A stretch of 64,000 nt of DNA from Nocardioides speluncae (GTDB lineage Bacteria; Actinomycetota; Actinomycetes; Propionibacteriales; Nocardioidaceae). The DNA lies in the NCBI RefSeq assembly GCF_003121585.1, contig NZ_QEOO01000016.1:186001-250000 (forward strand), given 5' to 3'. The position numbers and the translations under genes are program-made. Below the pieces are notes generated by a model that searched no databases, was not told the DNA's origin, and saw nothing but the letters and a program-made list of their open reading frames with translations. Numbering within the stretch: the first letter of the stretch is position 1; every line of letters starts with the position of its first letter. This document shows, piece by piece, positions 1-7,327 of this stretch.

Positions 1-1
1 G

Positions 2-85
2 TCGGTCTTCCGTCGCTCCGACCGCCGGATCCTGATCGACGACAGCCACCACGCTGGCCTCAGCCGCTGGATCCGCCGCGGCTGA
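2..85 (+). CDS. C-terminal fragment of an unidentified protein
   Basis: An open frame enters from the left edge and ends at a TGA, giving 27 residues rich in Arg and ending SRWIRRG. It converges on the next gene with only 10 bases between stops, which is typical of a real gene end here. Nothing in so short a piece identifies the family. Confidence 0.3.
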   Translation, partial: SVFRRSDRRILIDDSHHAGLSRWIRRG

Positions 86-95
86 CGGGCCCTCC

Positions 96-1415
96 TCAGT
101 CGACTCGCTCGTAGCCCAGGAGCACGAACTGGGTCCGCAACCCGACGAGCTGACCCTCGGTGGTCAGCCCCACAACCGCGTCCTCGGTAACCAGGTCGTA
201 GCCACCGCTGCTCATGCTGTCGGCGATGGTCGACGCCCAGGCGTCGCCTCCGGACTCCAGCGGCTTGCCATCTGGGCCGAAGCGGGCCATCCGGATGATG
301 CCGGTGCCGGTGTTCCTGGCCACGAAGCTCACGACTCTCGGCGCCCGGCCGGCAACCCGGAGGCGTACCCGATCGGAGCCGACCGCGCCCACCTCCCGCT
401 CTGCGAGCCGCCACAGGTGGCCGTCGAACTCGACGAACTCATCCACCGAGAAGCCGGCCACGCTCACCTGAGGCAGCGAGTAGATGCCGACTCCCAGCCT
501 GACGCTGTCGTCTTCGGCGAGCTTCCTGCTGGGCGAGCGCCGGTCGCTCACCCAGACCCGAACCCGCACCTTCTCGCCGGCCCTGATCGTGCGGCCACTC
601 TTGTCGGCAACCTCGTCAGGCCCCCAGCGCGACGCGCTGCCCGCGTCGCGGCCCTCATGCACCTGACACGAGGTTGCCACCCCACCGCTTCCGTTGAAGC
701 TGACCGAGACCATACGCGGGCGGGAGGTCTCGCATAGCGTGCTGATCGTCAGCCCCCCGGTCGGCATCGTGAAGGTGAGGTCAAGCTCGCTGTCACCCGC
801 GTCGCCGATCTCCGCGGCCAGCAGCGTCCCGCCGTCGACCTGGTCGCGGTAGGTGAAGTCGTCCTTGGTCACCCCGGCCGGCGCCTGGTCGGCGGCAGGC
901 TGGTAGACCGCGACTCCGATAGGGCCGTCGCCGGTGAGCGTGTACTCCATCGCGCTGTCACTCGGGCCGGTCATCGTGAAGTCGGTGAAGTCGGCTCGCG
1001 AGGAGCGGTACGGATCTTCGCCGCCATCGCTACGGACGATCACTCGATCGTCGCCGCCCTGGGTGGCCCACGTGATCAGACTCGGCTCGTCGGACTTGGG
1101 AACGGTGATGACAACCTCGCCGTCTCCTTCGACACCACGCTCGAAGGAGTAGGTGTAGCCGAGCGACTCCAGCGTCGCGGGCGCGGTGTGGCCGGCGAGG
1201 TCGCGGGACGCGGGTGCGGCGTCGTTGGTGAGGTTCGGGAGGGCGAGGCCGACGGCGCCGATGGCGAGTACGGCGGCGACCGTGCCACCGACGGCGGCGC
1301 GGCGGCGGCGTACCACCCGGACGCGCTCGCGGACGCCGACGACGCGGGCGGTGAGGGCGTCGTCGTCGAAGGCGGCGTGGGAGGCGAGGGTGTCGCGCAG
1401 GTCGGTGGTGTTCAT
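96..1415 (-). CDS. Membrane-anchored protein paired with SigE-family sigma factor
   Basis: A 439-residue protein with a short N-terminal cytoplasmic part rich in Arg (residues about 25-40), one transmembrane helix (about 41-60, GGTVAAVLAIGAVGLAL) and a large extracytoplasmic part with no domain I recognise. The start ATG lies 4 bases inside the end of the sigma gene, so the two are translationally coupled. In actinobacteria SigE-family (TIGR02983) sigma genes are often followed by such single-pass proteins, which are presumed anti-sigma factors or signal sensors. No zinc-binding anti-sigma motif (HxxxCxxC) is visible, so a regulatory role is inferred from position only. Confidence 0.7.
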   Translation of the reverse strand: MNTTDLRDTLASHAAFDDDALTARVVGVRERVRVVRRRRAAVGGTVAAVLAIGAVGLALPNLTNDAAPASRDLAGHTAPATLESLGYTYSFERGVEGDGEVVITVPKSDEPSLITWATQGGDDRVIVRSDGGEDPYRSSRADFTDFTMTGPSDSAMEYTLTGDGPIGVAVYQPAADQAPAGVTKDDFTYRDQVDGGTLLAAEIGDAGDSELDLTFTMPTGGLTISTLCETSRPRMVSVSFNGSGGVATSCQVHEGRDAGSASRWGPDEVADKSGRTIRAGEKVRVRVWVSDRRSPSRKLAEDDSVRLGVGIYSLPQVSVAGFSVDEFVEFDGHLWRLAEREVGAVGSDRVRLRVAGRAPRVVSFVARNTGTGIIRMARFGPDGKPLESGGDAWASTIADSMSSGGYDLVTEDAVVGLTTEGQLVGLRTQFVLLGYERVD

Positions 1416-1879
1416 CGCGGGTCTCCCTTCTCGGTGACGGACTTCATGGTGGTCTCGGTGGCGAGCGCGGGGTCGATGCGCAGCTTGGCGAGCGCCTTGC
1501 TGGCCTGGCTCTTGACGGTGCCGACCGAGCATTCGAGCAGCCGGGCGGTCTCGGCCTCGGTGAGGTCTTCGAAGTAGCGCAGCACGATCACCGCGCGCTG
1601 CTTGCGGGGCAGCCGTTCCATCGCCTGCCACAGGTCGTGGGCGCCGGAGACGTGGTCGCTGCGGTCCGGCGTACCCGCATCAGGGAGTACGTCGTGGGCG
1701 TGCTCGCCGTTCCACTTGCGCCGCCACCAGGAGGCGTAGGTGTTGACCAGGATCTTGCGGACGTAGGGCTCCGGGTTGCCGTCGATCCGCTTCCACGAGA
1801 ACCATGCCTTGGCCAGCGTGGTCTGCAGCAGGTCCTCGGCGAGCGCGTGGTCGTGGGTGAGGAGGTACGCCGTACGCAA
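1412..1879 (-). CDS. SigE-family ECF sigma factor, apparent 5' frameshift
   Basis: ECF-type sigma-70 factor: region 2 (AYLLTHDHALAEDLLQ, with AKAW and YVRKILVNTYASWWRR) and region 4 (LPRKQRAVIVLRYFEDLTEAETA, then a GTVKSQASKAL helix-turn-helix) are intact. The only in-frame start is TTG at 1879, which removes the usual first 20 or so residues. The missing N-terminus, ending GFDE, is visible just upstream in another frame, starting at GTG 1929 or ATG 1965. The conserved ARSSGLLRTAYLL block then resumes in the gene frame. A 1- or 4-base change near 1902 would explain this. Either the gene is damaged, or TTG is used, or the base call is wrong. Confidence 0.7.
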   Translation of the reverse strand: MRTAYLLTHDHALAEDLLQTTLAKAWFSWKRIDGNPEPYVRKILVNTYASWWRRKWNGEHAHDVLPDAGTPDRSDHVSGAHDLWQAMERLPRKQRAVIVLRYFEDLTEAETARLLECSVGTVKSQASKALAKLRIDPALATETTMKSVTEKGDPR

Positions 1880-2027
1880 CAGGCCGCTGGACCGCGCCGC
1901 GACTCGTCGAACCCGACTTTCGTCGTCACGCGCCCTCCCGAATCAGCGACATGCGTCGTGGACATGATGGTCATGCCGGTTAGTACCGGCTGAGGGCGGG
2001 TCAGGGTTGCCCGGGCGGGCGCCGGAA

Positions 2028-2044
2028 AATTCTTTGAAGAAATT
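2028..2044. promoter_or_regulatory. AT-rich dyad upstream of DoxX-like gene
   Basis: AATTCTTTGAAGAAATT is a near-perfect dyad (TTCTT/AAGAA around TG) standing out in very GC-rich DNA, between the divergent sigma gene and the DoxX-like gene. It may be a binding site for a regulator of either; nothing identifies the protein. Confidence 0.25.
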
Positions 2045-2128
2045 CTGGCGGGGATGTCGTATCGCCCGGAACCCGATCGATGAGTGGTCAGAAGCAGGAC
2101 AACAAACCACTCACGCAAAGGCAGATCA

Positions 2129-2566
2129 ATGACCACCATCACCGCAGCGCCGACCACCTCGACCAGCACCACCTCGACCAAGACCAAGGCCACCAAGAGC
2201 CAGATCGCCGGCCGCGTCGTCACCGTGCTCGTCACGGCGTTCCTCGCCAACGACGCCGTCATGCACCTGATCAACGCCGAGGTGGTGCAGAACGCCCAAG
2301 AGAAGTACGGCTACCCCGCGTGGTTCGACTTCGTCACCGGCGCGGTCCTGGTCGCGTGCCTCGTGCTGTACGTCGTCCCCCGCACCGCCGTCGTCGGCGC
2401 GGTCTTCCTGACCGGATACCTGGGCGGCGCGACCGCGGTCAACCTGAGCTACAACGAGCCGGCGTTCATCACGATGTCGATCGGCACCGGCGTCGTCGTC
2501 TGGCTGGCCCTCTGGCTGCGCGGCGACGAGCGGGTCCGGGCCATCTACGCCCCCCGCAGCCGCTGA
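2129..2566 (+). CDS. DoxX-like small membrane protein
   Basis: A 145-residue protein with a Thr-rich N-terminus and four predicted membrane segments (about 30-50, 68-88, 93-112 and 117-137). The pattern and the motif FLANDAVMHLIN near the first helix fit the DoxX_2-like family of small bacterial membrane proteins, whose biochemical role is poorly known. The ATG at 2129 is preceded by AAAGGCAG, a plausible ribosome-binding site. It stands alone, followed directly by a strong terminator. Confidence 0.7.
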   Translation: MTTITAAPTTSTSTTSTKTKATKSQIAGRVVTVLVTAFLANDAVMHLINAEVVQNAQEKYGYPAWFDFVTGAVLVACLVLYVVPRTAVVGAVFLTGYLGGATAVNLSYNEPAFITMSIGTGVVVWLALWLRGDERVRAIYAPRSR

Positions 2567-2592
2567 CCCGTCGCGGCGGGTAACGCCGCCGC

Positions 2593-2634
2593 AACGACGC
2601 TTCCCACCCCGTCTGCGGGGTGGGAAGCGTCGTT
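2593..2634 (+). terminator. Strong hairpin terminator after DoxX-like gene
   Basis: A perfect 18-bp inverted repeat (AACGACGCTTCCCACCCC, loop GTCTGC, then its complement) ends in TTT. It lies 27 bases after the DoxX-like stop and insulates the downstream SigK-type promoter. Confidence 0.9.
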
Positions 2635-2655
2635 TATGCAGCGTTACCCGGCCCC

Positions 2656-2682
2656 CCATCCGCGAGCCGACCCGCGCCGAAC
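2656..2682 (+). promoter_or_regulatory. SigK-type promoter candidate for the molybdopterin oxidoreductase
   Basis: CCATCC, 15 bases, CCGAAC. These hexamers resemble those described for mycobacterial SigK promoters (CCATCC and CCGAAT type; the spacer there is a base or two longer as I recall). The -10 ends 7 bases before the chosen ATG at 2690, so the transcript would start at or next to the start codon and be leaderless. Confidence 0.55.
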
Positions 2683-2689
2683 CACCTGC

Positions 2690-4213
2690 ATGCCCTTCAC
2701 TCGCAGCAAAGGCTGGATCGGGTACGCCGGGTTCGGCGTACTCGCCGCCGTCGCCGGCATCGCCGCCGGCCACCTCGTCGCCAGCCTGCTGAACCCGGCC
2801 GCCTCACCGGTCCTCGCCATCGGCTCCACAGTCATCGACCTGACGCCGACGCCGATGAAGGAGTGGGCGGTCGCGACGTTCGGGACCAAGGACAAGCCGA
2901 TCCTGGTCGGCTCGGTGCTGCTCGGAGCGCTCGGGCTCGCCGCACTCGCCGGCGTGCTCACCCGGATCCGCTTCGTCTTCGGCGCGGCGCTGCTGCTGCT
3001 CCTGGTCGCAACCTGTGCGGTGGCGGCGGCGCTGCGCCCGGTGGCCGAACCGGCCGACGTCGTACCGTCACTGGCCGCCGGCCTGGTCGGCCTCGCCGCA
3101 CTCGGCGGGCTGACCCAGGCCGCCCGCGTCCCGGCCGAGGAGACCACGCTCGGTCCGAACCGTCGCAGTGTGCTGCTGATGGGGGTGGCGGGCCTGGCCT
3201 GGTTCGCCATCGGGTCGACGGAGGCCGCACGCCGGATCACGGCGTACCGCACCCGGCCCGGGCAGGTCACGCTGCCGCCGCCCACCAGCCCGGCGCCGCA
3301 GTTCCCGACCGGCCTGGAGAAGCGGTATGACGAGATCACCGCACTGCGCACCCCCAACGACGACTTCTACCGCGTCGACATCAACCTGACCGTCCCCGCG
3401 GTCGCCGTCGACGACTGGAAGCTGACCATCGACGGTGACGTCGAGCGCGAGCTGGAGCTGGACTTCGACGAGCTGGCCGCGATGTCGCTGATCGAGCGCG
3501 ACATCACCCTCACCTGCGTCAGCAACGAGGTCGGCGGCAAGTACGTCGGCGGCGCGCGCTGGCTCGGCGTACCCCTGAAGGACCTACTCGATCGGGTCGG
3601 TGTCGGCGACGGTGCCGACCAGATCCTGAGCACCGCCGTCGACGGCTTCACGATCAGTACGCCGCTCGCCGTGGCCCTCGACGGCAGGGACGCGATGGTC
3701 GCGATCGGCATGAACGGCGAACCGCTGCCGCGCGAACACGGGTTCCCGGCCCGGCTGGTGACGCCGGGGATCTACGGCTACGTCGGCGCCACCAAGTGGC
3801 TCACCAAGCTCACGCTCACGACGTACGAGGCGGAAGAGGCGTACTGGACCGAGCGGGACTGGGCGATCGACGCGCCGATCAAGGTCTCCTCGCGGATCGA
3901 CACCCCGAAGCCCCTTGCCACTCTCGACCCGGGGCAGACCGTGATCGGTGGTATCGCCTGGGCCCAGCACCGCGGCATCGCCAAGGTCGAGGTACGCATC
4001 GACGGCGGCGCCTGGCAGGCCGCAAAGCTCGGGCCGAGCGCCGGCATCGACTACTGGCAGCAGTGGTACCTGCCGTGGGAGGCCACCAGCGGCTCCCACA
4101 TGCTCGCCTGCCGCGCGACCACCAAGGACGGCGACGTTCAGACCGCGGTCCGGGCTACCCCCTTCCCGGCCGGGTCGAGCGGAATCCAGGAGGTCGTGGT
4201 CAGGGTCAACTGA
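2690..4213 (+). CDS. Membrane molybdopterin-dependent oxidoreductase (sulfite oxidase family)
   Basis: A 507-residue protein. The first 190 or so residues hold several membrane helices. A sulfite-oxidase-type molybdopterin domain follows (about 205-380), with the Moco-ligand Cys in TLTCVSNEVGGKYVGGARW (Cys276). The C-terminal part (about 400-505) is the immunoglobulin-like Mo-co dimerisation domain. The substrate cannot be told from the sequence. ATG 2690 is preferred to ATG 2636 because the latter overlaps the terminator and lies upstream of the candidate SigK promoter. First gene of a set with the fasciclin lipoprotein, sigK and rskA, which suggests a role in the extracytoplasmic redox or envelope response that SigK controls. 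Confidence 0.85.
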   Translation: MPFTRSKGWIGYAGFGVLAAVAGIAAGHLVASLLNPAASPVLAIGSTVIDLTPTPMKEWAVATFGTKDKPILVGSVLLGALGLAALAGVLTRIRFVFGAALLLLLVATCAVAAALRPVAEPADVVPSLAAGLVGLAALGGLTQAARVPAEETTLGPNRRSVLLMGVAGLAWFAIGSTEAARRITAYRTRPGQVTLPPPTSPAPQFPTGLEKRYDEITALRTPNDDFYRVDINLTVPAVAVDDWKLTIDGDVERELELDFDELAAMSLIERDITLTCVSNEVGGKYVGGARWLGVPLKDLLDRVGVGDGADQILSTAVDGFTISTPLAVALDGRDAMVAIGMNGEPLPREHGFPARLVTPGIYGYVGATKWLTKLTLTTYEAEEAYWTERDWAIDAPIKVSSRIDTPKPLATLDPGQTVIGGIAWAQHRGIAKVEVRIDGGAWQAAKLGPSAGIDYWQQWYLPWEATSGSHMLACRATTKDGDVQTAVRATPFPAGSSGIQEVVVRVN

Positions 4214-4227
4214 TCCGACATCTCGTC

Positions 4228-4254
4228 CAATCCGACCGCCACACGGCACCGAAC
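4228..4254 (+). promoter_or_regulatory. SigK-type promoter candidate for the fasciclin gene
   Basis: CAATCC, 15 bases, CCGAAC: the same -10 and the same spacer as the site before the oxidoreductase. It would start transcription near 4261, about 50 bases before the fasciclin ATG. Confidence 0.5.
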
Positions 4255-4313
4255 TCCTTCTGTCACTGGTCGATGTCACTCATCGACCGGAAACCCTCTC
4301 GAAAGGCACCCTG

Positions 4314-4970
4314 ATGAACAGGAACCACCTCCGCAGGACCAGCGCCGGCGCAGCCGCCGTGCTCGTCCTCGCTCTCGGCCTCGCCGCGTGTAGCGAAGAC
4401 GACGGTGGCGGCGACGACACCGCGAGCGAGGACACGCCGACCGCTACCGAGGACAGCCCGCCTCCGACCGAGGAGGAGCCGCCCGCAGACGACGCCGGCG
4501 CCCAGACGTTCGGGCCGGGCTGCAAGCTGATCCCGGCCTCCGGCGCCGGCTCGTTCAACGGGATGGCGACCGAGCCGGTGGCCACCGCCGCGAGCGCGAA
4601 CCCGCTGCTCACCACGCTGGTCACCGCGGTCAAGAAGGCCGGACTGGTCGACACCCTCAACTCAGCCGAGGCGCTTACCGTCTTCGCGCCGACCAACGAC
4701 GCGTTCGCGAAGATCCCGAAGAAGGACCTGGACGCCGTCCTCGCCGACAAGGAGACGCTGACCAAGATCCTGACCCACCACGTGATCGGCGAGCAGCTCG
4801 CTCCCGAGGCACTGGCCGGGACCCACGAGACGCTGAACGCCGACATGGTCACCGTGAAGGGCTCCGGCGAACAGTTCACCGTCGCCGACGAGAACTCTGC
4901 CGTCCTGTGCGGCAACATCCCGACCGCCAATGCGACGGTATACGTCGTCGACACGGTGCTGATGCCCTGA
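4314..4970 (+). CDS. Fasciclin-domain lipoprotein (MPT70/MPT83-like)
   Basis: A 218-residue secreted protein with a lipoprotein signal (LGLAAC, lipidated Cys26), an acidic Asp/Glu/Thr-rich linker (about 27-70) and one FAS1 domain (about 80-218: NPLLTTLVTAV, LTVFAPTNDAFAKIP, LTKILTHHVIGEQL). FAS1 domains are usually adhesive or matrix-binding. ATG 4314 follows GAAAGG and opens the signal peptide; the longer upstream frame is not coding. In mycobacteria the fasciclin proteins MPT70 and MPT83 are SigK targets, and here the gene lies directly before sigK, so the arrangement is conserved. Confidence 0.9.
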   Translation: MNRNHLRRTSAGAAAVLVLALGLAACSEDDGGGDDTASEDTPTATEDSPPPTEEEPPADDAGAQTFGPGCKLIPASGAGSFNGMATEPVATAASANPLLTTLVTAVKKAGLVDTLNSAEALTVFAPTNDAFAKIPKKDLDAVLADKETLTKILTHHVIGEQLAPEALAGTHETLNADMVTVKGSGEQFTVADENSAVLCGNIPTANATVYVVDTVLMP

Positions 4971-5011
4971 AACTCGGCCATCGTCGCCCCGGATCCGGAA
5001 GGATCGGAGCT

Positions 5012-5608
5012 GTGAACGCATCCCGACCCGCCGCCGGCGAACCATCGCCGGGCGGCGCGGCCGCAGCCGACCTGGGAGAGCTGCTGCGCCGTTCGGCCCG
5101 GGGCGACGAGGCCGCCTTCGGGCGGCTGTACGACGCGACAGCAAGCCGGGTCTTCGGCCTGGTGCTGCGCGTCGTACGCGATCCGGCGCAGGCCGAGGAG
5201 GTCACCCAGGAGGCCTACCTCGACGTGTGGCGGACGGCCTCCCGGTTCGACCCGGCCCACGGCAGCGCGGTCTCGTGGCTGCTCACGATCGGGCACCGCC
5301 GGGCCGTCGACCGGGTCCGGTCGGCGGAGGCCGCGGCGCGACGGGACGCGACGTACCATCGTGAGAGTGAGCCGGTCGCCCACGACGCGACCGCCGAGGC
5401 CGCCCAGATCGGGCTGGAGGCCAAACGGGTACGGCGGGCGCTGGCCGCGCTGACCGCCGTCCAGAGAGAGGCACTTGAGCTCGCCTACTTCGGCGGCTAC
5501 ACGCATACGGAGGTGGCCGCCATGCTCGACCTGCCAGTCGGCACGGCCAAGACCAGGATCCGCGACGGGCTGATCCGACTACGAGACGCAATGGGGGTGG
5601 ACCGGTGA
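5012..5608 (+). CDS. sigK: ECF sigma factor SigK
   Basis: A 198-residue ECF sigma factor: region 2 (DEAAFGRLYDATASRVFGLVLRVVRDPAQAEEVTQEAYLDVWRTA, about 30-75) and region 4 (ALTAVQREALELAYFGGYTHTEVAAMLDLPVGTAKTRIRDGL, about 145-190). GTG 5012 sits behind GGAAGGATCGGAG. Its stop overlaps the rskA start (GTGA). Similarity of the region 4 helix-turn-helix, the RskA-type partner and the fasciclin neighbour together support SigK rather than another ECF group. It probably transcribes its own operon from the two CCGAAC-type promoters upstream. Confidence 0.88.
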   Translation: MNASRPAAGEPSPGGAAAADLGELLRRSARGDEAAFGRLYDATASRVFGLVLRVVRDPAQAEEVTQEAYLDVWRTASRFDPAHGSAVSWLLTIGHRRAVDRVRSAEAAARRDATYHRESEPVAHDATAEAAQIGLEAKRVRRALAALTAVQREALELAYFGGYTHTEVAAMLDLPVGTAKTRIRDGLIRLRDAMGVDR

Positions 5609-6351
5609 CCGGCAACGTGCACGCGTTGGTCGGGGCCTATGTCGTCGATGCGCTCGACGACGCCGAACGCGTCGCGTTCGAGGCTCACCTCGCGACCTGC
5701 TCCGACTGCCAGGCCGAGATCGCCTCGCTCAGCGACACCGCGAGCCTGCTCACCAGCCTGTCAGCGACCGCGCCGCCGTCCGGACTGCGCGACAGGGTGC
5801 TCGCCGATGCGGCCCGCACTCGGCCGCTGCCGCCCGCCGTCCCGCGCACCCCAACCGCCGAGCGCGACCTAGCACCGAACGTACGCCGGCTGCCCAGGCC
5901 GACCCGCCGGCTGACGATTCTCGCGGCTGCCGCTGCGGTACTGGCCGCGGTCGGCATCGGGGCGGGGGTGACCCAGCCATGGGACAACGAGCCGGACCTG
6001 TCCGCGACCGAGCGGGTCTTGCAGGCACCGGATGCCAAGTCAGTGACCGTCGAACTCGACGGCGGGGCGAAGGCCACCGTGGTTCGGTCACTCAAGGAGG
6101 ACCGGGCGGTGATTGTCACCCACGACATGCCCCCGGCGCCGGTCGGCCGGGTCTACCAGCTGTGGCTGCAGGATCCGGACGGCCCGTACGTGTCGGCCGG
6201 GCTGATGCCGCCCGGGAGCGACCAGACCCGGCTCCTGGAAGGCAACGCCTCCACCGCCGTCGGAGCCGGTATCACGATCGAGCCCGAGGGCGGTTCCAAG
6301 GAGCCGACGACCAACCCGATCGCGCTCTTCGACCTGACCGCCGCGACCTAG
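5605..6351 (+). CDS. rskA: Anti-sigma-K factor RskA
   Basis: A 248-residue single-pass membrane protein. The cytoplasmic N-terminus binds the sigma factor and carries a ZAS-like zinc motif (HLATCSDC: His28, Cys32, Cys35). A transmembrane helix follows (about 105-125, RLTILAAAAAVLAAVGIGAG). The outer domain (about 130-248) has the RskA signature GRVYQLWLQDPDGPYVSAGLM. In the known system regulated proteolysis of RskA frees SigK. GTG 5605 overlaps the sigK stop by four bases. Confidence 0.9.
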   Translation: MTGNVHALVGAYVVDALDDAERVAFEAHLATCSDCQAEIASLSDTASLLTSLSATAPPSGLRDRVLADAARTRPLPPAVPRTPTAERDLAPNVRRLPRPTRRLTILAAAAAVLAAVGIGAGVTQPWDNEPDLSATERVLQAPDAKSVTVELDGGAKATVVRSLKEDRAVIVTHDMPPAPVGRVYQLWLQDPDGPYVSAGLMPPGSDQTRLLEGNASTAVGAGITIEPEGGSKEPTTNPIALFDLTAAT

Positions 6352-6354
6352 CCC

Positions 6355-6495
6355 CGACCCGGCCCTTGTTCACGTTGTACGTCGCCGACCCGGCCCGTAT
6401 TCACGTCCTTGACGTCAACACGGGCCGGGTCACGCGCCGTACATGTCAACACCGGCCGGGTCGGCGCGCTCACGCGTCAACACCGGCCGGGTCGG
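6355..6495. repeat. 31-bp-period inverted repeat array A
   Basis: Two forward copies of the core (C/T)GACCCGGCCCGTNTTCAC start at 6355 and 6386. Three reverse-complement copies end at 6431, 6462 and 6493. Copies on each arm are exactly 31 bp apart, and the last forward start to first reverse end is 45 bp. The array lies between the convergent rskA and enoyl-CoA hydratase genes and can fold into a large hairpin. A second shared piece (AGCCTGCGAA at 6506 and GCTCCGCTGGC near 6534) follows it and is also found after array B. Confidence 0.85.
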
Positions 6496-6549
6496 CGTCA
6501 GTCTTAGCCTGCGAAGGCTGACGTCAACCCGGAGCTCCGCTGGCACGGC

Positions 6550-7299
6550 TCACTTCTTCTTGCGGGAGAGGAAGGCGAGCATCGCCTCGCGGGCCTCGTC
6601 GGAGCCGAAGAGGCGGGCGGAGAGCGTCGCCATGTCGTCGGCCTGGCTGTCGATCCGGGCGACCAGGTCGCGGGCGAGCAGCGCCTTGGTCTCGCGCAGG
6701 CCCTGCGGGTGGCCGGTGCCCAGTGCGGCGCAGATCCTGGCCACCTCGTCGTCGAGGTCGGCGGCCGGTACCGCCTTGGTGACCAGCCCGTACGCCGCCG
6801 CCTCGGTCCCGCTGAACACCTCGCCGCCCAGCGCGGTGAGCGCCGCCGCCCGCGAGGTCAGCCGCGGGAACACTGTCAGAGAGATCACCGCCGGGGTGAG
6901 GCCGAGCTTGACCTCGGTGAGCGCGAAGGTGGCGTCCTCGGCCGCAATCGCGATGTCGGAGGCGGCAACGATGCCGATGCCGCCGGCCCGGCAGGCGCCG
7001 GCTACCCGGGTCACGACCGGCTTGGCAGAAGTAACCAGCCGGCGCTGCAGGTCGACCAGGACCTTCGCGCCCTCCCCCATCCCCTGCGACGACGCCTCGG
7101 ACAGGTCGGCACCGGAGCAGAAGACCTTCCCCTCGGCCGTGATCAGCACGACCTTCACGGCCGGGTCGTTCTCGGCGGCGTCGAGGTGTGCGTAGAGCTC
7201 GGTGAGCAGCTGCCGCGACAGCGCGTTGCGGTTGTGCGGCGAGTCGAAGGTGATCGTGGCGACGGCGTCGGCGACGGAGTAGTGGACGAGCTCGGTCAT
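6550..7299 (-). CDS. Enoyl-CoA hydratase/isomerase family protein
   Basis: A 249-residue crotonase-fold protein. The oxyanion-hole segments are present (VFCSGADLSEA about 59-69; GACRAGGIGIVAASDIAIAA about 102-121). Of the two catalytic glutamates of classic enoyl-CoA hydratases, the one in the LTEVKLG segment is kept, but the GGxxE position reads GGIGI, so the first Glu is missing. It may therefore be an isomerase, a different crotonase, or a hydratase acting with one Glu. It is read in the same direction as the acyl-CoA operon further right but is separated from it by the methyltransferase gene. Confidence 0.85.
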   Translation of the reverse strand: MTELVHYSVADAVATITFDSPHNRNALSRQLLTELYAHLDAAENDPAVKVVLITAEGKVFCSGADLSEASSQGMGEGAKVLVDLQRRLVTSAKPVVTRVAGACRAGGIGIVAASDIAIAAEDATFALTEVKLGLTPAVISLTVFPRLTSRAAALTALGGEVFSGTEAAAYGLVTKAVPAADLDDEVARICAALGTGHPQGLRETKALLARDLVARIDSQADDMATLSARLFGSDEAREAMLAFLSRKKK

Positions 7300-7327
7300 G
7301 TTGCCCTCTCAGGGTTGGTGGCGCGGA

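Noticed and set aside
6355-6495. CRISPR array
   Set aside because: Repeats are ~19 bp with 12-bp spacers, they switch orientation, and no cas genes are near; the geometry does not fit any CRISPR type.
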